A stretch of 41,918 nt of DNA from assembly GCF_900103535.1 (NCBI RefSeq), contig NZ_FNHQ01000023.1, positions 1 to 41,918 on the forward strand, in the 5' to 3' direction. Below the pieces are notes generated by a model. It saw only the letters and a list, made by a program, of their open reading frames with translations. It was not told where the DNA came from and searched no databases. Below, one piece after another: positions 1 to 6,909 of the stretch. Position numbers and translations under genes: made by a program. How positions within the stretch are numbered: position 1 is the stretch's first letter; every line of letters starts with the position of its first letter. The DNA is from Megasphaera paucivorans. GTDB taxonomy: Bacteria > Bacillota > Negativicutes > Veillonellales > Megasphaeraceae.

Positions 1-222
1 AGATACGGACAACTTAGGTGGAATACTCACTAACATATGTATATGATCCCTACACGCATTAGCTTCCAGTATTTCTACATCTTTCCGGCTACATAATTCC
101 CGTAAAATTTTTCCAATATCTTTTTTTAATTTCCCGTAAATCAATTGTCTACGGTACTTGGGTGCAAACACAAGATGATATTTACATCTCCATTTTGTAT
201 GTGCTAAACTTAAAGTGTCCAT
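1..222 (-). CDS. tnpA: IS200/IS605-family transposase TnpA (N-terminal part)
   Basis: This is the first 74 codons of a Y1 HUH single-strand transposase. The start used is the MDT-type ATG at 222. An in-frame ATG three codons upstream (231) lies only 3 nt from the AAAGGAGG and is an alternative. The IS200 signature HTKWRCKYHLVFAPKYRR is present near the N-terminus, and the metal-binding HUH motif is seen as DHIHMLVSIPP around residue 63. The catalytic tyrosine lies in the missing C-terminal half, so activity cannot be judged. The family excises and inserts as single-stranded DNA circles, without target duplication. The sequence is identical to the right-hand copy. Confidence 0.93.
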   Translation of the reverse strand, partial: MDTLSLAHTKWRCKYHLVFAPKYRRQLIYGKLKKDIGKILRELCSRKDVEILEANACRDHIHMLVSIPPKLSVS

Positions 223-234
223 GGATAGCATTTT

Positions 235-288
235 CCTCCTTTGCTCTAAGTACGGTTGGCGAACCTGTGCTTAGTATAGCAAAGGAGG
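235..288 (-). promoter_or_regulatory. tnpA leader hairpin that sequesters the ribosome-binding site (left copy)
   Basis: On the minus strand CCTCCTTTGCT pairs perfectly (11 bp) with AGCAAAGGAGG, so the whole Shine-Dalgarno is in the stem. An inner CTAAG/CTTAG helix and an apical GGTT-CGCC-AACC helix continue the structure. A structure of this kind is known to repress translation of Salmonella IS200 tnpA. The same role is inferred here. Confidence 0.85.
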
Positions 289-323
289 TTTTGCTTTTTC
301 TACCTATAGCTATAAGCTTTTAG

Positions 324-346
324 AACCATACGCACAGCGTATGGTT
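324..346 (-). repeat. IS left-end subterminal hairpin (left copy)
   Basis: A perfect 10-bp stem, AACCATACGC / GCGTATGGTT, carries a 3-nt loop and starts 11 nt inside the inferred element boundary. Y1 transposases recognise subterminal hairpins of this type on one strand. The function is inferred from position. Confidence 0.8.
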
Positions 347-357
347 TTCAATACGAC

Positions 358-390
358 AAAAAAACTGGATTCTGTCATAACAGAATCCAG
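358..390 (-). terminator. Intrinsic terminator of the AroD-like gene
   Basis: On the minus strand there is a perfect 11-bp stem, CTGGATTCTGT / ACAGAATCCAG, with a 4-nt loop and then seven T. The IS begins immediately after the T run. Confidence 0.9.
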
Positions 391-412
391 TAAAATAAAA
401 GGGATATATTTT

Positions 413-1147
413 CTATTTTTTCAAAATGGATGCCAGGGTATCCGCATTGATATAGGTGTTTGCATCTTCTTCCTGACAAGAGGCATATACAATGGGAGAG
501 TGGAAGGTATTACCGGCGGCTAAGGCGTTACGGGCGATAGCACCGACTGGTTCACAAATTACCATTGTTCCGTCATGAAGGGCGGTAAAGGTATCAACAA
601 TACCTGTCAGATCGGATATATCCGTTTCTTTCTCTACGGGTCGGTATAAATGGTATATTTCTACATCTTTATTATACGCATTTTCCAGCTGGGCGGCTAT
701 TTCTTGCCGTGTGGCATCTGTGGCTGCTGCTATGAAAAGAATTGGGATTACCTCTGTATCCAGAGCTAAATCAATGGCATCGGCAATATGCTGTTCATCT
801 CGATCCATATCAATTTCCACGGCATTGGGAATGCCCGAACGAATTGCAAATGTTATGATATCACGGTAGTCTCGGTCGGTTTGAAAATAGGAATCAAGAT
901 TGGAAAAGCGGCAGGAGAAGATAATCGGGTTTTCTTGAAATTGTAAACTGATTGTCATGAGCGCATTCCAAAGTTGGGAAAGATTGGCACCACCATTGAA
1001 CGAATCTGATTTAAATTCGACGAAATCAAATGCATGTTCTTTAATTATATGACTTTGGCTGATTGCGCTGTAAATGCTTTCAGGAGTAAGGGGAACACAT
1101 ATTTTAGGATTTTCTGTGTTTAATTTGGTATAACCGATTTTTATCAT
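413..1147 (-). CDS. Type I 3-dehydroquinate dehydratase-like protein, catalytic residues apparently lost
   Basis: The 244-residue product matches the size and fold pattern of type I 3-dehydroquinate dehydratase (AroD, shikimate pathway). PKICVPL is at residues 14-20, VEFKSDSF around 43, AVEIDMD around 114, a conserved arginine occurs in GAIARNA, and the C-terminal INADTLASIL resembles the family end. In my hand alignment to E. coli AroD from memory, the catalytic histidine position is Ile (in ILFIAAATD). The Schiff-base lysine position falls on Glu or Tyr (in DVEIYHLYRP). The active-site glutamates appear kept. It may therefore be a non-catalytic paralogue, or a family member with another activity. 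An AAGGAGG lies 7 nt before the ATG. It follows the tRNA-Arg on the same strand and has its own terminator. The family call is moderate; loss of catalysis is an inference. Confidence 0.65.
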   Translation of the reverse strand: MIKIGYTKLNTENPKICVPLTPESIYSAISQSHIIKEHAFDFVEFKSDSFNGGANLSQLWNALMTISLQFQENPIIFSCRFSNLDSYFQTDRDYRDIITFAIRSGIPNAVEIDMDRDEQHIADAIDLALDTEVIPILFIAAATDATRQEIAAQLENAYNKDVEIYHLYRPVEKETDISDLTGIVDTFTALHDGTMVICEPVGAIARNALAAGNTFHSPIVYASCQEEDANTYINADTLASILKK

Positions 1148-1193
1148 TTAGATTTCCTCCTTATATATAAGAATGAAATTACATATAAATAAA

Positions 1194-1223
1194 GAGCAGC
1201 CGTTTAAACGGTTGCTCTTTTTT
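1194..1223 (-). terminator. Hairpin terminator after tRNA-Arg (T-rich on both strands)
   Basis: GAGCAGCCG and CGGTTGCTC flank TTTAAA. On the minus strand the hairpin follows the tRNA 3' end and is followed by TTTATTTAT. On the plus strand it is followed by six T, so it could also stop transcription entering from the left. Confidence 0.75.
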
Positions 1224-1297
1224 GGTGCGCCCGGTAGGAATCGAACCTACGCACCCGGTTCCGGAGACCGGTGCTCTATCCCCTGAGCTACGGGCGC
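1223..1297 (-). tRNA. tRNA-Arg(CCG), CCA encoded
   Basis: A full cloverleaf reads on the minus strand. The acceptor stem is GCGCCCG / CGGGCGC, the D-arm contains GCTCAGGGGATAGAGC, the anticodon stem is CCGGT / ACCGG around loop CTCCGGA, and the T-arm is GTAGG-TTCGATT-CCTAC. The discriminator is A and an encoded CCA ends at 1223. Anticodon CCG (1262-1264) reads the arginine codon CGG. Confidence 0.96.
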
Positions 1298-1341
1298 ATG
1301 ATAAAAGTAAAAATATAAAGTGGTTTAAAAAGCACTTTACT

Positions 1342-1370
1342 ATATTATCATGTTTTCAAGAAAATATCAA
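1342..1370 (-). promoter_or_regulatory. sigma-70/A promoter of tRNA-Arg
   Basis: On the minus strand TTGATA, a 17-bp spacer and TAATAT lie 45 bp upstream of the mature tRNA 5' end. Spacing and hexamers are close to consensus. Confidence 0.7.
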
Positions 1371-1481
1371 TACAATTATTGATGAGATTACCCAAAGTGT
1401 TGCTATTTCAAATTTTCGATGCTATTATTGGGAAAGAATATGCATATGAACATTATTCATGATATTACGAGGTGCATGAAC

Positions 1482-2999
1482 ATGGAACAAAAATATTATA
1501 TCGGATTTGATGCGGGAACGCAGAGCGTTAAAGTGGCTGTTTACGATGACACATTGCAGTGTGTGGCAATGGATACGGCGAAGACAACGTTGACTTATCC
1601 TCATCCAGGCTGGGTACAGATGGATATTGATGAATATTACCGATTAATCAAGCAATGCATGAGAACCTGTTCGGCTAAATTGAAGGAGCAGGGGATACCC
1701 GTTACTTCCGTGCGGGCTATTATGGGAGATGGTATTATTTGCGGGATTGCCGGCGTTGATGCAGACGGAAATGCCGTTACGCCTTTTATTAATTATCTCG
1801 ACAGCCGTACTATGGAAGATGTGGAGGAACTTAGACAGCAGAAACTTGATATTTGGGCACGGGAGACTGGAAATGCTGAGCCGAATTGCATGTTTCCAGC
1901 TATGTTTGCACGGTGGTTTATCAAGAACAGTGAACCATTTCGAACGCAAGGTGTAAAATTCATGCATAATTGTCCGTATGTCTTGCTGCACTTAGCAGGA
2001 CTTAAAGGAACAGACGCCTTCCTCGATTGGGGGGTAATGTCCGGGTGGGGTTTGGGATATAATGTTATGAATAAGCAATGGTCCGAAGAACAATTGAAAA
2101 TTTTAGGAATTCCCGGAAAATATATGCCGAAGATTTTAAAACCATGGGATATTATTGGAGAACTTTGTGAAAAGGATGCCAAAGAAACAGGGTTTCCTGC
2201 AGGAATCCCTATTTGTGCTGGAGCTGGGGATACGATGGAATCCATGATGGGAAGCGGTGTGTTGGATGCTGGAAGTGCTGTAGATGTGGCGGGCACTTGT
2301 GCCATGTTTTGTGCTGCAACAGAAGGAATTGTTCCAGAGTTGTCTGTTCCCGGGAGTGGTCTTATTTTTAATTCAGGTACGCTTCCCAATAGTTATTTTT
2401 ATTGGGGTTTTGTTCGGACAGGCGGGTTGGCGCTCCGTTGGTTTAAAGATAGTATCTGTCGGCATGAAGAAGATACATATTATGAAAAGCTGGATTCCTT
2501 AGCCGGCCGACATCCTGCCGGCTGTGACGGCGTTATGTTTATTCCTTATTTAACGGGAGGAAATGGAGCGTTTCAACATGTGCGGGGAACTTTTTTAGGG
2601 TTAACGCTTGATTCTGATCAAGGCGCTCTTTGGCGTTCTGTGCTGGAAGGGATTGGATACGATTATTTGGAAATAACAGATTTATACCGTCATGCCGGCA
2701 TTTGCATTGATAAACTAACAGTTACTGAAGGCGGAAGCCAAGATTCATTATGGAATCAAATTAAAGCAGATATGCTTGATACACAGGTTCTGACATTGGA
2801 AGTTGCCGGCGGAGCCGTTCCAACCAATTGTATTGTTGCGTCATATGCAGTTCATGACATCGTTGATTTGAAATCTGTGCTGCAGCGAAAATTAACGCCG
2901 AAGGAAGTCTATATGCCCCATAGTGAAAATACAGCATTATATCGGCGTAATTATGAGAAAAGAAGGAATGTGCTGAAGGCTTTGAATGAAGCTGAATAG
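1482..2999 (+). CDS. FGGY-family carbohydrate kinase (xylulokinase-like)
   Basis: This is a 505-residue sugar kinase of the FGGY family, which phosphorylates a sugar or polyol with ATP in the cytoplasm. The N-terminal phosphate loop YIGFDAGTQSVK is at residues 6-17. The catalytic-base aspartate is in GAGDTMESMMGSG (D250). The C-terminal nucleotide domain shows VTEGGSQDSLWNQIKADML. Length matches xylulokinases and related kinases (about 500). I chose the ATG at 1482 because GAGG at 1469-1472 is 9 nt upstream and the FGGY domain starts directly there. Upstream in-frame ATGs at 1419 and 1476 are less well placed. No isomerase or transporter is adjacent, so the substrate cannot be told. It ends at a strong terminator (3081-3119) and appears monocistronic. 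Confidence 0.88.
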   Translation: MEQKYYIGFDAGTQSVKVAVYDDTLQCVAMDTAKTTLTYPHPGWVQMDIDEYYRLIKQCMRTCSAKLKEQGIPVTSVRAIMGDGIICGIAGVDADGNAVTPFINYLDSRTMEDVEELRQQKLDIWARETGNAEPNCMFPAMFARWFIKNSEPFRTQGVKFMHNCPYVLLHLAGLKGTDAFLDWGVMSGWGLGYNVMNKQWSEEQLKILGIPGKYMPKILKPWDIIGELCEKDAKETGFPAGIPICAGAGDTMESMMGSGVLDAGSAVDVAGTCAMFCAATEGIVPELSVPGSGLIFNSGTLPNSYFYWGFVRTGGLALRWFKDSICRHEEDTYYEKLDSLAGRHPAGCDGVMFIPYLTGGNGAFQHVRGTFLGLTLDSDQGALWRSVLEGIGYDYLEITDLYRHAGICIDKLTVTEGGSQDSLWNQIKADMLDTQVLTLEVAGGAVPTNCIVASYAVHDIVDLKSVLQRKLTPKEVYMPHSENTALYRRNYEKRRNVLKALNEAE

Positions 3000-3080
3000 A
3001 ATCTGTGTGCGGAATAAACGGGTTTGTGAAAAAACTCAAAAAGTTCACATGATAAAAGTTCATAATATAACATAATCTAT

Positions 3081-3119
3081 TGCGTATTTTGCATATCCGT
3101 ATGTAAAGTACGCATTTTT
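3081..3119 (+). terminator. Intrinsic terminator after the FGGY kinase
   Basis: A 15-bp stem runs from 3081-3095 to 3100-3114 (outer pairs TGCGTA / TACGCA, with two G-T wobbles), has a TCCG tetraloop, and is followed by five T. The distance from the kinase stop is about 80 nt. Confidence 0.85.
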
Positions 3120-3184
3120 AAGCACTTTCCCATGGTTGAGCGTATTTTCTTTCATTTATTTTATTATAAAAGAGTATAATTCAG

Positions 3185-3212
3185 TAGATTTTTTTACTAA
3201 GTGTGGTATACT
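3185..3212 (+). promoter_or_regulatory. Extended -10 promoter upstream of hbd-crt
   Basis: TATACT (3207-3212) is preceded by TG at 3204-3205 (extended -10), with a weak -35 TAGATT at 3185-3190 and a 16-bp spacer. The predicted leader is about 90 nt. The TGTGGTAT block recurs at the secA promoter. A second TATAAT (3175-3180) lacks a good -35. Confidence 0.55.
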
Positions 3213-3307
3213 ATACATGTAAGCAAGGCAACTAAAATATCTAAATGCGTGATAGATGGGAAAAAAACAAGTGAAAAAAATCACGCGAATTGAAGGAGGA
3301 GTTAGTA

Positions 3308-4165
3308 ATGTTTTGTAAAAAAGTAATGGTTATTGGTGCCGGTACAATGGGTTCAGGTATTGCTCAGGTATTTGTAACACATGGTTGTGAAGTTGTTTTG
3401 AACGATATTAAACAAGAGTTCATTGATGGTGGGAAAGCAAAGATTGACAAGAACTTAACGAAACTTGTCGGCAAAGGCAAAATGACGCAGGAAGATAAGG
3501 ATGCTGCTATGGCCCGCATTACAGGTTTTGTTGATGTAACTAAAGAAAGCATGGCAGGGATTGATCTCGTTGTTGAAGCGGCTATTGAAAACATGAAAAT
3601 CAAAGCTCAGATCTTCAAGAATTTGGGTGAATGCTGTGAACCGCATACTATTCTTGCCAGCAATACATCTTCCTTGGCTATTACGGAAATTGCTGCTGCA
3701 ACCAATCGTCCGGATAAAGTGATCGGAATGCATTTCTTTAACCCGGCTCCTGTTATGAAACTTATTGAAATCATTGATGGTATTGCTACTTCTGAAGATA
3801 CTTTCAAAAAAGTTTTCGAAGCATCTGAAGAATTAGGAAAATCTCCTGTTAAAGTAACTGATTTCCCCGGCTTTGCAGGAAATCGTATTGTTATTCCGAT
3901 GTTAAACGAAGCTGTATTTGCTTTGATGGAAGGTGTAGCTTCCAAAGAAGATATTGATAAAGTTTGCCAATTAGGTTTTAATCATCCGATGGGACCACTG
4001 GCTCTCTGTGATTTGATCGGTAATGATGTAGTACTTCATGTAATGGAAGTTCTATATGATGGTATGGGAGATCCTAAATATCGTCCGTGCCCGCTGCTCG
4101 TTAAATACGTACAAGCTGGATATCTTGGCCGCAAGACCGGCAAAGGTTTCTATGACTATAAATAA
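3308..4165 (+). CDS. hbd: 3-hydroxybutyryl-CoA dehydrogenase
   Basis: The 285-residue enzyme reduces acetoacetyl-CoA to 3-hydroxybutyryl-CoA with NAD(P)H in butyrate and chain-elongation pathways. An N-terminal Rossmann domain with [15 protein letters not shown] lies around residues 7-21. The catalytic histidine is in [13 protein letters not shown] (about H142), with downstream FPGFAGNRI and a C-terminal 3HCDH domain ending in [15 protein letters not shown]. The start at 3308 has GGAGGAG 7-8 nt upstream. A start 18 nt upstream would lie on the RBS. It is followed by crt after 52 nt and probably forms one transcript from the 3185-3212 promoter to the terminator at 5029. Thiolase and butyryl-CoA dehydrogenase are not in this window. 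Confidence 0.95.
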   Translation: MFCKKVMVIGAGTMGSGIAQVFVTHGCEVVLNDIKQEFIDGGKAKIDKNLTKLVGKGKMTQEDKDAAMARITGFVDVTKESMAGIDLVVEAAIENMKIKAQIFKNLGECCEPHTILASNTSSLAITEIAAATNRPDKVIGMHFFNPAPVMKLIEIIDGIATSEDTFKKVFEASEELGKSPVKVTDFPGFAGNRIVIPMLNEAVFALMEGVASKEDIDKVCQLGFNHPMGPLALCDLIGNDVVLHVMEVLYDGMGDPKYRPCPLLVKYVQAGYLGRKTGKGFYDYK

Positions 4166-4217
4166 TGGTTGTATTTGCTGATAAAGTATTCGTATAATTA
4201 CAGGAGGTTTAGTCAAT

Positions 4218-5000
4218 ATGGAGTACCAGAACATTCTTTTTAGTGTGGAAGACGGAATTGGCATGCTGACAATCAATCGTCCGAAAGCTTTAAATGCTTT
4301 GAATGCAGCGACAGTTGCGGAAATGAAAGATTGTGTTGAAAAAGTTGCTGTTAATTCTGACATCAAAGTATTGGTTATTACCGGGTCGGGGGATAAATCC
4401 TTTGTTGCCGGTGCTGATATCAAAGAAATGGCTACTAAAAATCCAGCTGAAGGACGTGCGTGGGGAATTTTTGGACAAAACGTATTTACAGAAATCGAAA
4501 AATTACCGCAGCCCGTAATTGCAGCTATTAACGGGTTTGCACTTGGCGGGGGCTGTGAATTGTCCTGTGCCTGCGATTTCCGGTATGCTTCTGAAAATGC
4601 TAAATTTGGTCAACCAGAAGTTGGCTTAGGCATTACCCCTGGTTTCGGTGGTACACAACGTTTGACTCGTGTAGTTGGGCGCGGTTATGCTAAAGAATTA
4701 ATTTATACAGGTGGTATGATTGATGCTCAGGAAGCGCATCGCATTGGTTTGGTTAACAAGGTGGTTCCTCAAGCTGAATTAATGGATGTTGTCATGAAGG
4801 TTGCTAAGAAGATTGCTAAAAATGCACCTGTAGCTGTTCAGATGTCTAAAGCTGCTATTAATAATGGTGTTAATTGCGATGTAGTAACCGGTATTTCTTA
4901 CGAAGCGGAAGTATTTGGCCTTTGCTTTGCAACGGCTGATCAAAAAGAAGGTATGGGGGCTTTTGTTGAAAAGCGTAAACCGGCCTTTACAGGTAAGTAA
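4218..5000 (+). CDS. crt: Crotonase / 3-hydroxybutyryl-CoA dehydratase
   Basis: The 260-residue enoyl-CoA hydratase superfamily enzyme dehydrates 3-hydroxybutyryl-CoA to crotonyl-CoA, the step after Hbd. The oxyanion-hole segment AGADIKEMA is near residues 64-72. The two catalytic glutamates are E114 (GGGCELSCACD) and E134 (GQPEVGLG). PGFGGTQRL follows. An AGGAGG lies about 9 nt before the ATG. Length equals the family norm (about 260). Strong synteny with hbd supports the butyrate/caproate pathway rather than general fatty-acid oxidation. Confidence 0.95.
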   Translation: MEYQNILFSVEDGIGMLTINRPKALNALNAATVAEMKDCVEKVAVNSDIKVLVITGSGDKSFVAGADIKEMATKNPAEGRAWGIFGQNVFTEIEKLPQPVIAAINGFALGGGCELSCACDFRYASENAKFGQPEVGLGITPGFGGTQRLTRVVGRGYAKELIYTGGMIDAQEAHRIGLVNKVVPQAELMDVVMKVAKKIAKNAPVAVQMSKAAINNGVNCDVVTGISYEAEVFGLCFATADQKEGMGAFVEKRKPAFTGK

Positions 5001-5028
5001 TACTATTAAGTTATTTTATTGATAAGGC

Positions 5029-5063
5029 AAAAGTGCATTCCGGAATCCGGAATGCACTTTTTT
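5029..5063 (+). terminator. Intrinsic terminator of hbd-crt
   Basis: A perfect stem, AAAGTGCATTCCGG / CCGGAATGCACTTT, has a 3-nt loop and a run of T on its 3' side. It isolates hbd-crt from the heat-shock operon. Confidence 0.92.
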
Positions 5064-5114
5064 GTATTTACATTTGACTTTTTGACTTTTATTTGATTTT
5101 TTGCCTTAAAATCA

Positions 5115-5143
5115 TTGACAAATGAGACTTAACATGCTATGTT
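5115..5143 (+). promoter_or_regulatory. Housekeeping-sigma promoter of the hrcA-dnaK operon
   Basis: TTGACA (5115-5120), an exact 17-bp spacer and TATGTT (5138-5143). The predicted start near 5150 places the CIRCE element directly at the beginning of the transcript, the usual arrangement for HrcA repression. Confidence 0.85.
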
Positions 5144-5154
5144 TTATATAGTTA

Positions 5155-5181
5155 TTAGCACTCAATTAAAACGAGTGCTAA
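5155..5181 (+). promoter_or_regulatory. CIRCE operator (HrcA binding site)
   Basis: The inverted repeat TTAGCACTC-N9-GAGTGCTAA is a perfect match to the CIRCE consensus. It sits just downstream of the promoter and 26 bp before hrcA. HrcA, made from this same operon and kept active by GroE, binds it and represses class I heat-shock genes. Only this one copy was seen in the window. Confidence 0.98.
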
Positions 5182-5207
5182 AATATAAAGAAGCAGAGGT
5201 GATAGAT

Positions 5208-6245
5208 ATGGACATGGATGAAAGAAAAAAGAAAATACTGCAAGCTATCATTCAGGACTATATCACATCTGCTGAACCTGTTGGTTCGAGGACTATTGCC
5301 CGTAAATATAATCTTGGCGTAAGTGCTGCGACGATCCGCAATGAAATGTTTGATTTAGAAATGCTGGGTTTTTTGGAACAACCCCATACATCGGCCGGCC
5401 GCGTTCCTTCCGCCAGAGGATATCGATTTTATGTTGATTGCTTGCTGCAGCCTACAGAAATCAGCAGTGAAGAGAAAAAAATTGTACAAGGCTGGTTTCA
5501 AGATAAAATGAGCGATGTTGATCAAATTTTCCAGTCAACGGCTAAAGTTTTATCTCGTATTACACATAATGTGACGTTAGTGATGGCTTCTCGGCAAATG
5601 ACGTCTAAATTAAAGTATATCCGTTTTTTGCCACTTGACGACTATCGTGCTATTATGATTGTTGTGACCGATACAGGGCAGATTGAAAATTGTATTTATT
5701 CTAAGCCGGTATCTGCAACGCTGGATGATTTAAATTTGATTGCAGAGAAATTAACGCATTATTTATCGGGAATCCCCCTGTCTGACATTTCTATGCAGAT
5801 GATTGATAAGCTTCATGAAAGTATTGTAGATGATGTAGAACTGTATCGCGTAGCGTTTCGATCGTTGACAAAATCGTTCCATAAACAGCAGTTATATAAA
5901 GGCGGCACGATGGAGCTCCTTAATAAGCCTGAATTTAAAGATGTAGATAAAGCTAAAAATTTATTTACATTATTAGAGGAACAAGATTTAGTGGCAAATC
6001 TTTTGATGGGAGATGAGGGAGCACATAATAAAAAAGTAAGTGTGCGTATTGGCGATGAAGCAAATCTTTCTTCTATCAATGACTGCAGTATTATTGAAGC
6101 TACATTTTCCGATGACAATGTGGTTCTGGGGAAAATAGCAGTTTTGGGGCCTACACGGATGGAATATGCAAAGATTATCGGGCTTTTAGATTTTATGAAA
6201 CAACACTTACAATATATACTAGAGCATTACCATGATAATCAATAG
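5208..6245 (+). CDS. hrcA: Heat-inducible transcription repressor HrcA
   Basis: This 345-residue repressor binds CIRCE. An N-terminal winged helix covers residues 1-70: KKILQAIIQDYITSAEPVGS, then ATIRNEMFDLEMLGFLEQPHTSAGRVPS, the signature segment. A GAF-like regulatory domain follows, ending with ILGPTR-type AVLGPTRMEYAKIIGLLDFM. The ATG at 5208 (MDMDERKKK) is preceded by AGAGGTGAT at about 8 nt. An in-frame ATG at 5139 lies inside the promoter and CIRCE and cannot be used. It is the first gene of the operon and therefore autoregulated. Confidence 0.97.
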   Translation: MDMDERKKKILQAIIQDYITSAEPVGSRTIARKYNLGVSAATIRNEMFDLEMLGFLEQPHTSAGRVPSARGYRFYVDCLLQPTEISSEEKKIVQGWFQDKMSDVDQIFQSTAKVLSRITHNVTLVMASRQMTSKLKYIRFLPLDDYRAIMIVVTDTGQIENCIYSKPVSATLDDLNLIAEKLTHYLSGIPLSDISMQMIDKLHESIVDDVELYRVAFRSLTKSFHKQQLYKGGTMELLNKPEFKDVDKAKNLFTLLEEQDLVANLLMGDEGAHNKKVSVRIGDEANLSSINDCSIIEATFSDDNVVLGKIAVLGPTRMEYAKIIGLLDFMKQHLQYILEHYHDNQ

Positions 6246-6260
6246 GAGGGTTTGAGACAC

Positions 6261-6875
6261 ATGGATGACGAAAACAAAAAATCAGATGTAGAAACAACTG
6301 ATACATCTAAAGAGGAAGCAAAGGACACACAAGAAACGATATCGGAGGTAAAAAAAGACACTGCACAATCAAAACAGGCAGAAGATAAGATAGATGATGC
6401 AGCAGCGGCACAGTCCGCAGCAAAAGAAACATCCGATGCGGTTCTTGATGCGGTGAAACAGCAGTATATGCGTCTGCAGGCAGATTTTGCTAATTATAAA
6501 AAACGTACTGCCAGTGAAAAACTGCAAATTTCTGAAGTTGTAAAGGTAGATATATTAACGGGTATATTGCCTATTATAGATAATTTTGAACGGGCATTAT
6601 GCGTACCGCAGGATCAAGTAACAGATGATATAAAATCCTTTTTAGATGGATATCAGATGATATATAATCAATTAATGACAGTACTTAAAAAAGAAGGTCT
6701 GCAGAAAATTGATGCAGTTGGCAAGCCTTTTGATCCTAATTATCACCAAGCTGTCATGCGCACTCCTAGTGATGAATATGAAGATGATATAGTGATTGAA
6801 GTATTACAGGAAGGATACCTGCTGGGAGAAAAAACATTACGCCCAGCAATGGTAAAAGTTGCATTTAACGGTTAA
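6261..6875 (+). CDS. grpE: Nucleotide exchange factor GrpE
   Basis: The 204-residue co-chaperone releases ADP from DnaK. The first 70 residues are acidic, low-complexity and Lys/Glu/Thr-rich. A coiled coil (about 70-100) then carries [17 protein letters not shown], and the beta domain has [13 protein letters not shown] near residue 158 and a closing LRPAMVKVA. An AGGAGGG lies about 10 nt before the ATG at 6261. An upstream TTG nearly abuts the RBS and is rejected. The gap from hrcA is 15 nt. Confidence 0.96.
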   Translation: MDDENKKSDVETTDTSKEEAKDTQETISEVKKDTAQSKQAEDKIDDAAAAQSAAKETSDAVLDAVKQQYMRLQADFANYKKRTASEKLQISEVVKVDILTGILPIIDNFERALCVPQDQVTDDIKSFLDGYQMIYNQLMTVLKKEGLQKIDAVGKPFDPNYHQAVMRTPSDEYEDDIVIEVLQEGYLLGEKTLRPAMVKVAFNG

Positions 6876-6909
6876 TTATCGTTGTAATAAAAGAATGGAG
6901 GAATTTAAA

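Larger units (their letters stand above)
1..357 (-). mobile_element. IS200/IS605-family element, 5' part (left copy, cut by window edge)
   Basis: This is the left-end portion of an IS200-group element reading out of the window on the minus strand. It is the exact reverse complement of 41562-41918. Three parts are visible: a left-end hairpin (324-346), an RBS-sequestering hairpin (235-288) and the first 74 codons of tnpA (1-222). The boundary with the host DNA is placed at 357/358, where the sequence changes to the A/T-tract of a terminator. The tract itself is shared by both copies and could be target sequence. There is no long terminal inverted repeat, as expected for the family. The right end of the element is outside the window. 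Confidence 0.9.
1..363. repeat. 363-bp inverted repeat shared with 41556-41918
   Basis: Base-by-base reading shows 1-363 is the exact reverse complement of 41556-41918. The identity ends inside the terminator T/A-tracts. Position 364 is A, whereas the corresponding base on the right copy complements to G. Both ends stop at the same nucleotide inside tnpA, which suggests that an assembly broke in a multicopy IS. Confidence 0.95.

Noticed and set aside
1222-1449. 75-codon plus-strand frame over the tRNA
   Set aside because: It is antisense to tRNA-Arg. Such frames (VGIEPTHPVPETGALS) are a well-known artefact of tRNA genes.
5139-5207. Upstream ATG extending HrcA by 23 residues
   Set aside because: It lies within the -10 region, ahead of the likely transcription start and CIRCE.
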